This document shows positions 1 through 7,925 of a stretch of 64,000 bases of DNA, one piece after another (positions within the stretch are counted from its first letter, which is position 1; the number at the start of each line of letters is the position of its first letter). Position numbers and translations under genes: made by a program. The stretch is from an uncultured Acidobacteriia bacterium (lineage in GTDB: Bacteria; Acidobacteriota; Terriglobia; Bryobacterales; Bryobacteraceae), in NCBI GenBank assembly GCA_903851195.1, contig CAINNJ010000010.1:62001-126000 (forward strand). Reading direction: 5' to 3'. The notes below the pieces were generated by a model, which saw only the letters and a program-made list of their open reading frames with translations, was not told the DNA's origin and did not search any database.

Positions 1-1818
1 GCTGAACTCCTTGAGCCGTTCGTACTCGCCGGCCTTTTCTTTCAGTGACTGGTAAAGGTTGGCGTTCTCGATCGCGATGCCGACATAGTTCGCCAGAGTC
101 AGCAGCAGTTCGACGTCGTCGCTCGACAGGAACTCGCCGGTTTCGGTTCTGCTGACGCCCAGGTGCGCGATGGTCCGGCCGCGGACCGTGCAGGGCAGGT
201 AATAGTTCAGATCGAGGTCGCCGATGGTTTGCCGGACCGATTGCGGCCAACTGCGTGAGATCGCGTCCAGGTGGTACCGCGTCCGTTCGAAAAACAGGTA
301 GGGCGTGCTGGCCGGCCAGTTCAGAAAGCTGAGATCGAGATCCTCCTCTTTCGCGAGCGGCCGCGCGCTCGAGCCCATCGACGACCGCAGCCGCCAGCGC
401 AATCGCTGCCCGGGAACGCCATCGTTCGATTCCGCAATAAAGAAAGCGACGTGCCGGATCGAAAGCGTCTGCATCAGCCGGTCCGCCACGGACTGCAGCA
501 TGTGATCGAGTTCCGTCTCCGAGTTCAGCTCCCGCGCGAACTCGATCAGCGTGCGGCGGTAATCGTAGCGGTCCCGGTAAAAATACCGGTCCAGCTGCTC
601 CTGAATCCAGTTCCGGATCGGCTGAAAAAGAAACGTGGCGATCAGCATCACCGTGATGGTGCCGGTCTTGCCCGAAAACGGCTGCGCGAAACTGCCCACC
701 GAAAGGACCACCAGATAGAACAGCGTCAGGATAAAGAGCGTCGCGAGAGTATAGGCGTAACCGCGCCGGAAAATCACATCGACATCGCCCAGCCGATAGC
801 GCAGAATCGCATACGCGATCGTCAGCGGAATCAGCGTCAGCGTCAGGACGACGTAATTCAGATACGGGCTGAACTGCAGATCGAAAACATAAGGCACGGC
901 ATAGACCAGACCGAACGGCGCGAAGCCGAACAGCATCCCGTTGCGGAGCCATTTCAGCTGCTGCCGGATGATGGTGTCCTCGGCATGCCGATAGCCGTTT
1001 TGTAAAACGAAGCCACTCAGAAGGTAGGAGAGCGTCAGCAGGCCCATCCAGATACGGTCGATGGTGTAGCGCACATCGAGGAGCGAGTTGCCGGGCGAGA
1101 ACAGAACGCCGGTCGCGAAGCCGGCGGCGGTAAGGACCAGAATGCCGCCGGGAACGTAGACGGCGGGTGCCATCCACTTGCGGAACCAGGTGCGCGGCTC
1201 GGGAAACGTCATGCTGAAGTGGAGCAAAAGGACCGGCGCCAGCCAGCCCGCCACCAGATTTCCCCAATCCACCACCTGATCGAACGAGTTGAGCTTTCCG
1301 GTCCGGTGGAAGCAGCAGAAAATAAAGGACGTCAGACAGAACAGGTAGAAATGCCGGGCCTGTGCCGCGCTGCCCCGGCGAAAATAGATGAAAACGCCGA
1401 TCGCGAGGTAGCAGACACCCACAAGATACTGATACGAAAGGGCCACGCCGCGCGCGGCTTCGCCCACGATGACGGTTGCCTTAACGTCGTCTACCCCCGC
1501 GCGGCGCACCAGATACAGCGCTTTGGTCCACGCGCCTCCCGAGGCCAGCAACTTCGGCACATCCTCGGTGGAATGGACGGCGGATCCCTGAATCGCCTTC
1601 AGCGTGTCGCTTTCCCGGATGCCCGCCCGGTCGGCCGGGCCGTTCGGAATGACCTTCACGGCGACCACGCGACCGCCCCGGTCCCGCCACACGACGCCGT
1701 CGTCGGGCAGCCGGAACTTCCCCAACTGCTGGTAATTCAGGCCAGCCGTGATCGCGGCAGCGATCGTCAGCACCGTCAAAATGGCGGTGGAAAGCTGGAA
1801 TTTGAGTTCCTGCAGCAT
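1..1818 (-). CDS. PDZ-membrane-GAF sensor protein, probable histidine kinase (3' part missing)
   Basis: The frame is open from an ATG at 1818 to the window edge (606 codons), so the C-terminus is missing. An N-terminal membrane anchor (about residues 8-24) is followed by a PDZ-like domain (about 40-115, with NGPADRAGI as the ligand-loop signature). Seven or eight hydrophobic segments (about 125-375) come next. A helical linker (QEQLDRYFYRDRYDYRR) leads into a GAF domain (about 420-595) ending in the IAIENANLYQSLKEKA signalling helix. In known proteins this helix leads into a HisKA/HATPase or SpoIIE phosphatase output; a histidine kinase is my inference because the output domain lies outside the window. 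AGG nine bases upstream is a weak ribosome site. The preceding minus-strand gene ends 210 bases upstream. PDZ-plus-membrane sensors suggest envelope or peptide sensing, but no ligand can be named. Confidence 0.8.
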   Translation of the reverse strand, partial: MLQELKFQLSTAILTVLTIAAAITAGLNYQQLGKFRLPDDGVVWRDRGGRVVAVKVIPNGPADRAGIRESDTLKAIQGSAVHSTEDVPKLLASGGAWTKALYLVRRAGVDDVKATVIVGEAARGVALSYQYLVGVCYLAIGVFIYFRRGSAAQARHFYLFCLTSFIFCCFHRTGKLNSFDQVVDWGNLVAGWLAPVLLLHFSMTFPEPRTWFRKWMAPAVYVPGGILVLTAAGFATGVLFSPGNSLLDVRYTIDRIWMGLLTLSYLLSGFVLQNGYRHAEDTIIRQQLKWLRNGMLFGFAPFGLVYAVPYVFDLQFSPYLNYVVLTLTLIPLTIAYAILRYRLGDVDVIFRRGYAYTLATLFILTLFYLVVLSVGSFAQPFSGKTGTITVMLIATFLFQPIRNWIQEQLDRYFYRDRYDYRRTLIEFARELNSETELDHMLQSVADRLMQTLSIRHVAFFIAESNDGVPGQRLRWRLRSSMGSSARPLAKEEDLDLSFLNWPASTPYLFFERTRYHLDAISRSWPQSVRQTIGDLDLNYYLPCTVRGRTIAHLGVSRTETGEFLSSDDVELLLTLANYVGIAIENANLYQSLKEKAGEYERLKEFS

Positions 1819-2028
1819 AGCGAGACCTGTCGTGGCGAGTCGTCTGACGACCCCGGACCCACACCCTTGTTTCCAGTGTAAGTGCAGTTACCGTGCCACA
1901 AAAACTTCCTGATTTCGAATTTTCTCTGTTGAAAACAAAAGGGAAAGCGTTTCGCCAACCGACTGCTCTTCCATTTCTGGAATTGCCGTGGTCCGCGCGC
2001 GGTGAGATACGGGAAACGGGATGGCCGC

Positions 2029-2448
2029 TCAGATCCCGGCGTGCGGCCGTAACAGGCGCGCCCACTTCACGAATTCGTCCGGAACCGTCATGGTGGACAG
2101 TCGGCTCTGCCTCACCAGAGCCCAGTCGGCGAAGGACCCGTCGCTTTTGATTTCCTGCAGCGTGATGGGCGGGTCGATTCTCGCGTGAAAACGAAAATCC
2201 GCCACCGCGAGCTTCGGATTAGCCGGATCCGGCCGCCCGTCTCCGACAATGTCGGCCAGTCCCACAATCGCCGCCTTGCCCATACTGTGATAGATAAAGA
2301 CCCGGTCTCCGGCCTTCATCTCGCGGATGGCGCGCAAAGCCTGTGCGTTCGTGACCCCGTCCCAGACAGTCTGTCCGTCGCGCTCCAACTGCTCGAAATC
2401 GTACGTTTCCGGATCCGTTTTGGCGAGGAAATAACGGCGTTTGGACAA
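2029..2448 (-). CDS. EVE domain protein
   Basis: A small protein of about 140 residues built from one EVE domain, a PUA-like fold that reads modified bases in nucleic acids and is often found alone in bacteria. Visible signatures are YFLAKTDPETYDF at the start, WDGVTNAQALRAIREMKAGDRVFIYHS in the middle (quoted here only to locate the pocket strand), and the end WARLLRPHAGI. I prefer the TTG start at 2448 because AGAGG lies eight bases upstream and the protein then begins SKRRYFLAKT as its relatives do. An in-frame ATG at 2487 would add 13 residues with no family similarity. The gene is divergent from the exopolysaccharide export gene at 2523, so the 74 bases between must hold both promoters. 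Substrate and partner are unknown. Confidence 0.85.
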   Translation of the reverse strand: MSKRRYFLAKTDPETYDFEQLERDGQTVWDGVTNAQALRAIREMKAGDRVFIYHSMGKAAIVGLADIVGDGRPDPANPKLAVADFRFHARIDPPITLQEIKSDGSFADWALVRQSRLSTMTVPDEFVKWARLLRPHAGI

Positions 2449-2522
2449 TTGCTGTACCTCTCTGTTACCAGAAGTATATTCTTTCATCCACGCTATCTTG
2501 CTACGATCTTAAATAAAGACTC

Positions 2523-3380
2523 ATGAACTTGCCGCTCAGGACCGTTTTCGTGCCCCTCTCCGTGATGTTGTGGGCAGCGGCGTGGTCCCCCGCGCAGTCG
2601 GTCGGGGATCCAGCGCCGGCTCCTCCCGCCGCCGCCGCTCCTCAGGGTGTGCGTTCGCCCGCCGGCACGCAGGAGACGGCCCCGTCCGTTCCGCCGACAG
2701 TCGCTCCCGCCGTCGCGCAGGAAGCCACTACTCCGTCTGCGCCGACGGGAGATCCGGCTTCCGTCACGAGCGCTCCGGCTCCGGCGGCGCCGAAAGCCGT
2801 CCCGGCGCAGGCCGCAGCCACCCCACAGTCCCCGTCCAAGGGCAAAAAGCGGGGAAAAGGTGCCGCTCCGGAGTCCCTGCCGGAACCAGTATCCGAGGAA
2901 CAAAAACCGTATGTGATCGGATCTCTGGACATTCTTCAGGTCAGTGTATGGAATGACCCAAAACTGAGCGGGATTTTCGACGTCCGTCCGGACGGCATCC
3001 TGTCGCTTCCCCTGATCGGCGAGATGAAAGCGGACGGGCTGACGGTGGCAGATCTGACACAGTTGATCCGGACGAAGCTGGCTGCTAGTGTAATGGAAGA
3101 CCCGGAGGTAAACATCCAGGTTGTCCGGATTAACAGTAAAAAGTTTTATATTTTCGGAGGCTGCCTCAAGCAGGGCGAATTCCCGCTGGTTACTCCCATG
3201 ACCATTCTGGATGCGTTCGCCAATTGCGGAGGTTTTAAAGATTTCGCGAACCTCAAAAAAATCTACGTTTTGCGGGGCGCGGAGCGGCTTCCCTTCAATT
3301 ACAAAGAAGTTAGTCAGGGCAAGCATATGGAACAAAACCGGATGATACAGAACGGGGACCGTATTTTTGTTCCGGAGTAA
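2523..3380 (+). CDS. Polysaccharide export protein, Wza/GumB-like
   Basis: Likely outer-membrane or periplasmic channel component for exopolysaccharide export. A signal peptide (residues 1-25, ending SPAQS) is followed by a Pro/Ala-rich linker with a Lys-rich end (about 26-120), then a Poly_export domain (about 128-210: YVIGSLDILQVSVWNDP, FDVRPDGILSLPLIGE) and one SLBB-like domain (about 211-285: FGGCLKQGEFPL, NGDRIFVPE). No lipobox cysteine follows the signal peptide, so unlike E. coli Wza it does not look like a lipoprotein, and it has one SLBB domain rather than two. The proline-rich linker could span peptidoglycan (inference). The Wzz-like gene starts 15 bases downstream and the autokinase follows, so the three form one operon. 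No flippase, polymerase or glycosyltransferase for the pathway is in the window. Confidence 0.88.
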   Translation: MNLPLRTVFVPLSVMLWAAAWSPAQSVGDPAPAPPAAAAPQGVRSPAGTQETAPSVPPTVAPAVAQEATTPSAPTGDPASVTSAPAPAAPKAVPAQAAATPQSPSKGKKRGKGAAPESLPEPVSEEQKPYVIGSLDILQVSVWNDPKLSGIFDVRPDGILSLPLIGEMKADGLTVADLTQLIRTKLAASVMEDPEVNIQVVRINSKKFYIFGGCLKQGEFPLVTPMTILDAFANCGGFKDFANLKKIYVLRGAERLPFNYKEVSQGKHMEQNRMIQNGDRIFVPE

Positions 3381-3395
3381 TGGATTAACAGCCGT

Positions 3396-5105
3396 ATGAC
3401 AGCAACAGCAGGTTCCGGTTACATTGCCATTTCCCGCAGAGCTCTCGATCTCGAGGATTACATCGACGTTGCCCGGCGCCACGTCGGCTGGATTGTCGGC
3501 CCCCTTTACGCCGGCCTGGTGCTTTCGATAGCGATCGCTTTTCTGTTGCCCAATGTGTATAAATCGGAAGCGGTTATTCAGATTACACCGGCGCAGATTT
3601 CCGAAGATCTGGTCAAAAACACCGGCAATCAACTCCTGACCGACCGCATCATTCAGATGGAAGGCGCGATTCTGAGCCGCACCAGTCTTTCCAATCTGAT
3701 TCAGTCTCCCGACCTCAACCTGTATCCCTCCGATCGCGCCAAGCTGCCCATCGAAGACGTGATCGAAGTCATGAAGGCCAAAGATCTCCGCATCGACATT
3801 ACCTCGGCGGCGGCGGCCTCGCCGGGTAAACACGTGTCGGCCTTCAAAATCAGCTTTCAGTACCAGAACCGCTTCAAAGCGCAGCAGACCGTACAGAAGC
3901 TGATCACCCGCTTCATCGACGAAAATCAGAATTCCCAGCGCACGCAGCAGACTCTTCTCCATGACTTTTTCGGAGACGAACTGGCGCAGGCAAAAGCCAA
4001 TCTCGACAAGTGCAACGAGGAACTGACCAAGTTCCGGACGGAAAATCAGGGCCGCCTTCCGGAGCAGAGTCAGATGAACCTGCAGACACTGTCTTCCCTG
4101 CAGACGCAGGTCAACGGAATCAACGATCAGCTGAATCGTCTCGCGCAGGACAGAATCCAGCTGGAAGCGCATCTTTCCACGCTGAAAAGCCAGCTCGATC
4201 TCACCGCCCTGATGGCGCAGGAGCCGGATACTCTGCTTCCCAGCAGCCCGATGGCCCGCCAGAACTCCGAACTCGAAAATCTGAACCGGCAAATCGAAGC
4301 CGGCGATACCAAACTGTCTCAGTTGCTGCAGTCCTATAAAGACACCTATCCGGATGTGAAAGAACTGCGGAAGAGCCTTCTGGTTCTGAAAAAACAGCGG
4401 GACGCTCTCCAGCTCAAACAGGAGCGCGAGCAGGCCGACGAAAGCGCGAAACCGAAAGACGCGCCGAAGAAGACGACGAACTACCGCATCGCACAGTCCC
4501 AGACCTCCCTGCAGGGCGACATCGACCGGACCAACGCGTTGCTCAAGAGCAACGACTCCGATCGTCTCTACAAGCTCAAAGAGCAGGAAAAGATCAACAA
4601 ACAGATCGACGATTACCGGGCGAAACTGGCCGCGACTTCCGGAATTGAAGCGAGGTCGGTCGATCTGCTCCGGGATCAGGCGAACGCAACGGAAAAATAC
4701 CAGTCGATGCTGAAAAAGCAGGAACTGACGGCGCAGAACGGCGATCTGATTCAGCGCAAAGCGGGCGAAACGCTGGATGTGCTCGATCCCGCGTCTCTGC
4801 CCACCACACCCGCGAGCCCGAACCGGTTCCTGATTGTGGGCGCGGGACTCGCGCTTTCCCTCATTGTCGGAGTCGCCATGGCGGGCGTCCATGAAGCGAA
4901 GGACGCGTCGCTGAAGAATCTGAAGGACGTACGGGCTTACACAAATCTGCCGGTCCTCTGCAGCATTCCGCTGCTGGAGAACACTCTGTTGGTGAAGCGC
5001 ACGAAGCGAATCACTTATCTCGCCTGGTCGGCGGCGGTGATTGTCGGCATCATCGCTGTGTGCGCGGCGCTTTTTTACTACTACTCGTACACCATCAACC
5101 AATGA
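3396..5105 (+). CDS. Polysaccharide chain-length/co-polymerase protein, Wzz/GumC-like
   Basis: Inner-membrane polysaccharide co-polymerase that sets chain length and partners the export channel and the tyrosine kinase. An N-terminal cytoplasmic stretch (ALDLEDYIDVARRHVG) leads to a first membrane segment (about 32-52), a Wzz domain, long coiled-coil helices (about 185-450, rich in Gln, Leu and Lys), then the proline motif LDPASLPTTPASPNRF before the second membrane segment (about 478-500). A short cytoplasmic loop and a third hydrophobic segment near the C-terminus (about 539-565, ending FYYYSYTINQ) follow; the third segment is extra compared with the usual two-segment Wzz layout but is seen in some GumC-type proteins. 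At 569 residues it fits the long PCP-2a/GumC class. The gene ends 43 bases before the kinase start. Confidence 0.88.
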   Translation: MTATAGSGYIAISRRALDLEDYIDVARRHVGWIVGPLYAGLVLSIAIAFLLPNVYKSEAVIQITPAQISEDLVKNTGNQLLTDRIIQMEGAILSRTSLSNLIQSPDLNLYPSDRAKLPIEDVIEVMKAKDLRIDITSAAAASPGKHVSAFKISFQYQNRFKAQQTVQKLITRFIDENQNSQRTQQTLLHDFFGDELAQAKANLDKCNEELTKFRTENQGRLPEQSQMNLQTLSSLQTQVNGINDQLNRLAQDRIQLEAHLSTLKSQLDLTALMAQEPDTLLPSSPMARQNSELENLNRQIEAGDTKLSQLLQSYKDTYPDVKELRKSLLVLKKQRDALQLKQEREQADESAKPKDAPKKTTNYRIAQSQTSLQGDIDRTNALLKSNDSDRLYKLKEQEKINKQIDDYRAKLAATSGIEARSVDLLRDQANATEKYQSMLKKQELTAQNGDLIQRKAGETLDVLDPASLPTTPASPNRFLIVGAGLALSLIVGVAMAGVHEAKDASLKNLKDVRAYTNLPVLCSIPLLENTLLVKRTKRITYLAWSAAVIVGIIAVCAALFYYYSYTINQ

Positions 5106-5148
5106 TCACGGCCGGCAAACTGTTCCACCTGAAAAAGAACCCTACCTC

Positions 5149-6114
5149 ATGAGCCGAGTGCACGATGCCCTTCGACGGGCTGAACAAATGCTGGAAGCTC
5201 CCCCGTCCGAGGAGAATCCCGAATCCGCGGAGCGACTGGCGGAGGAATCGCATCCTCTGGTGGTTTCCGAGGAGAGTCCGCTTTCCGAACCGGAAGAACC
5301 GTATGGAATGCCGTACCTTTCGGGCCAGCCGAGCGGTCTGATCCGGTCGGAATCCAAGGGCATTCAGGTGGACTGGAGAAATTTTCTCTCCAAATGCCGG
5401 GTCATTCCCTTTCATCCGGCCCCGGAAGCCCACCTGATCGATATCGAGCGGCCGCACGAAGTGCCGGGCGAAGAATTCCGCAGCCTTCGTACCCGTCTGA
5501 ACCACATGCAGAGTCAGCAGGATCTGCACTCCATCGTGGTGACCAGCGCGTCGCCCGCCGAGGGCAAAACCTTCAGCGCCATCAACCTCGCTCTCGCTCA
5601 GGCGCAGCTCGAATTGCCCGTCCTGATCGCCGATCTCGACCTTCGGCGCCCGGTGGTTCACAACATGTTCCAGTGCGAAAAGTCGCCGGGCTTTTCCGAT
5701 TTTCTGTTGGCCGAAAAGCCGCTCGAGGAGTGCGTCCGCCGGATTGAAGGCACGAACCTCTACTTCATGCCGGCCGGCACGCAGGTGAAAAACCCGCTCG
5801 AACTGCTGAACATGCGGCAGGTGAAATACACCATCGACGCGTTCCGCAAGGTTTTCAACTGGGTGATTCTGGATACGCCTCCGCTGCTCTTCTCCGCGGA
5901 CGCCAACCTTCTGGCCACGCTGACCGATGGCACGCTGATCGTTGTCCGCATCGGCTCCACCACCTACGACAACGTGATCCGGGCCATGCAGTCGCTCTGC
6001 GAAAACAACGTCCTCGGCATTATCGCCAACGGCGCCCGCGCCGGCGAGCTCTACAGCAAGTACACGTATTACTACACTAAGGCTGAAGGTAATCCAGGCG
6101 GCGAAGAGGCGTAA
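5149..6114 (+). CDS. CpsD/CapB-type tyrosine autokinase
   Basis: Cytoplasmic BY-kinase that works with the co-polymerase encoded just upstream; phosphorylation cycling of its C-terminal tyrosines controls polymer assembly in known systems. The start at 5149 gives MSRVHDALRRAEQ, the usual beginning of this family; an upstream in-frame start at 5041 would overlap the previous gene. In the 321-residue product, the Walker A motif is ASPAEGKT (134-141), Walker A' is VLIADLDLRRP (158-168) and Walker B is WVILDTPP (238-245). The C-terminus has a tyrosine cluster (Y302, Y305, Y307-309), the expected autophosphorylation tail. Walker A carries Thr then Phe where most relatives have Ser-Thr, a small deviation. 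The stop codon lies in the loop of a hairpin (6101-6124). Confidence 0.9.
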   Translation: MSRVHDALRRAEQMLEAPPSEENPESAERLAEESHPLVVSEESPLSEPEEPYGMPYLSGQPSGLIRSESKGIQVDWRNFLSKCRVIPFHPAPEAHLIDIERPHEVPGEEFRSLRTRLNHMQSQQDLHSIVVTSASPAEGKTFSAINLALAQAQLELPVLIADLDLRRPVVHNMFQCEKSPGFSDFLLAEKPLEECVRRIEGTNLYFMPAGTQVKNPLELLNMRQVKYTIDAFRKVFNWVILDTPPLLFSADANLLATLTDGTLIVVRIGSTTYDNVIRAMQSLCENNVLGIIANGARAGELYSKYTYYYTKAEGNPGGEEA

Positions 6115-6124
6115 GCCTCTTCGC
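6101..6124 (+). terminator. Hairpin terminator enclosing the autokinase stop codon
   Basis: A perfect 10-base-pair stem (GCGAAGAGGC at 6101-6110 with GCCTCTTCGC at 6115-6124) has a GTAA tetraloop, and the TAA stop of the tyrosine kinase is in that loop. A short AATTTT tract follows about 11 bases later, so the fit to a classical intrinsic terminator is imperfect. It sits between two convergent genes (the YfiT-like gene ends at 6145). Confidence 0.65.
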
Positions 6125-6144
6125 ACTTCCTGCCAATTTTCGCT

Positions 6145-6687
6145 TTACCAGCCCATCCGGCTCCGCAGCGCCGTCACGTGCCCAATGTGGTGCTCGCCGT
6201 GCCACGCATAAAGAGCAGTATTGGCATCGAGCCGGACCAGTCCGATTTCCGGATGCCGGAACGTGCGCGTCCAGTCCGCTTCGCTCATCCCCCGCAGGAG
6301 TATCACCCACCGCGCGTGCAGGTTATCCAGCAGGCTTAACGACACTTCGATCGGCGTCTCCGCATTGTCGGGAAGTTCTGCCCAAGCGGCTTCGTCGTAG
6401 GGCTTGATCACCGGCTCGTCTTCGGTGAGCGCCAGTTTGAACCGGATGTAGCTGTTCATGTGGCTTTCCGGCACGTGGTGAATCACCTGCCGCACGGTCC
6501 AGCCGCCATCGCGGTAAGGCGTGTCGAGTTGCTCTTCGCTCAGTCCCGCCACCGCGGCCCGCAGCCGCGCCGGTGCAGCCGCAATCGTGTCGATATACCG
6601 CGCGCGGTCTTCCGCCGAAACCGCGACCGGCCAGACGAATTTCCCGACCGGAAAGCGCGGGTCTGCATTGAGCTGGGTCTCGTTCAT
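6145..6687 (-). CDS. YfiT/DinB-like metal-dependent hydrolase or thiol transferase
   Basis: A 180-residue four-helix-bundle protein of the DinB/YfiT superfamily. The three metal-binding histidines of the family appear as H71 (VIHHVPESHMN), H166 and H170 (WHGEHHIGH). The N-terminal PRFPVGKFVWP matches YfiT-type proteins. Characterised relatives include bacillithiol S-transferases, but many members have no known substrate, and Acidobacteriota are not an obvious source of a bacillithiol pathway in this window. The start codon overlaps the lysA stop by four bases (ATGA), so translation is probably coupled to lysA and the gene is last in the deoC-phosphatase-lysA-yfiT operon. Thiol transfer is a family-level inference only. 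Confidence 0.85.
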   Translation of the reverse strand: MNETQLNADPRFPVGKFVWPVAVSAEDRARYIDTIAAAPARLRAAVAGLSEEQLDTPYRDGGWTVRQVIHHVPESHMNSYIRFKLALTEDEPVIKPYDEAAWAELPDNAETPIEVSLSLLDNLHARWVILLRGMSEADWTRTFRHPEIGLVRLDANTALYAWHGEHHIGHVTALRSRMGW

Positions 6688-7925
6688 CGGGTCTCTCCCC
6701 TCACCAAATCCTCAAAACTCTCTCTTTCGCGAACCACCCGCCAACCGCTGCCATCGATCAGGACTTCCGCCGCCCGGGGCCGCGAATTGTAATTCGAGGA
6801 CTGCGCGAATCCATAAGCTCCGGCCGAAGCGATGGCCAGGTATTCGCCCGGTTGCGCGTCCGTCATTTCGCGATCCCGTGCCAGAAAATCGCCCGTCTCG
6901 CAAACCGGTCCCACCACATCGGCGACAATCGCGCCGCCCCCGGCGCGCCGCAGCGGCAGGATTTCGTGGTGCGCCTTATAAAGCGCCGGCCGGATCAGGT
7001 CGTTCATCGCGGCATCCACGATCACGAACTTCTTCGCCGGGCTCTGTTTGCGATACAAGACCTTCGTAAGCAGCACCCCGGCCGGGCCGACGATGGAGCG
7101 CCCCGGTTCGATCATCACAGTCAGTCCATAACGCCCGATACGGTCCCGCAAAGCGGCGATGAACTCGTGAATCGCCGGCGCCTGTTCGCCAGGCTGGTAC
7201 GCGATGCCGAGCCCGCCGCCCAGATCCACGTGGTCGATGCCCAGCCCGTCCGCCTGCAGCTGCCCGATGAGGCTCAGAACCTTTCCTGCCGCTTCCAGAA
7301 TCGGCGAATAATCCAGAATCTGCGAGCCGATGTGGCAACTGACGCCGGAAGCGCGCAGATTGCGGAAATCCCGCGCCCTCGCATAGACCGCCGGGGCATC
7401 CGCGATGTCGATACCGAATTTATGGTCCCGCAGCCCGGTGCTGATGTAAGGGTGCGTCACGGCGTCCACATCGGGATTCACGCGCAGGGAAAACCGGGCC
7501 GTGACGCCCAGCGCGCCCGCCACCCGGTCGATCTCCGCCAGTTCCCCTTCCGATTCGCAATTGAAGTTGCGAATGCCGCTGCGCAGGGCGAACCCGATCT
7601 CCTCGGTCGTCTTGCCGACGCCCGAGAACACGACGCGCCCGGGATCGCCGCCAGCCTGCAGAACCCGATACAGCTCGCCTCCCGAAACGATATCGAAACC
7701 GCAGCCGGCTTTAGCGAGCAGCGAAAGCACCGCCAGCGAGGAGTTGGCCTTAACGGCGTAGCAAATTACATGGGGCAGGGAACCCAGCGCTGCATCGTAA
7801 GCCTGATACGCGGCGACAATCGACCGCGAGGAATACACGTAACAGGGCGTTCCCGCTTCGCGCGCCACCGCCTCCAGTTCGACCCCTTCACACAGCAACC
7901 TCTCGTCTTCGTAGTGGAATGTCAA
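6684..7925 (-). CDS. lysA: Diaminopimelate decarboxylase
   Basis: Catalyses the last step of lysine synthesis, meso-diaminopimelate to lysine, with pyridoxal phosphate. The 413-residue product has the fold-III alanine-racemase-like barrel with the PLP lysine in YAVKANSS (K59), the phosphate-binding glycine-rich HVDLGGGLGI segment, the EPGRS motif and the catalytic cysteine in GPVCETGD. Length is normal for the family. The start is a TTG directly abutting the TGA of the upstream phosphatase gene (TGATTG), with AAGGA six bases ahead inside the phosphatase coding end, which points to translational coupling. Other lysine or diaminopimelate pathway genes are absent from the window. Confidence 0.95.
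   Translation of the reverse strand: MTFHYEDERLLCEGVELEAVAREAGTPCYVYSSRSIVAAYQAYDAALGSLPHVICYAVKANSSLAVLSLLAKAGCGFDIVSGGELYRVLQAGGDPGRVVFSGVGKTTEEIGFALRSGIRNFNCESEGELAEIDRVAGALGVTARFSLRVNPDVDAVTHPYISTGLRDHKFGIDIADAPAVYARARDFRNLRASGVSCHIGSQILDYSPILEAAGKVLSLIGQLQADGLGIDHVDLGGGLGIAYQPGEQAPAIHEFIAALRDRIGRYGLTVMIEPGRSIVGPAGVLLTKVLYRKQSPAKKFVIVDAAMNDLIRPALYKAHHEILPLRRAGGGAIVADVVGPVCETGDFLARDREMTDAQPGEYLAIASAGAYGFAQSSNYNSRPRAAEVLIDGSGWRVVRERESFEDLVRGETR

Noticed and set aside
2493-5102. Long minus-strand open frame antisense to the export trio
   Set aside because: High-GC shadow frame: basic, Arg/Gly/His-rich sequence with no family features, opposite to two well-supported genes.
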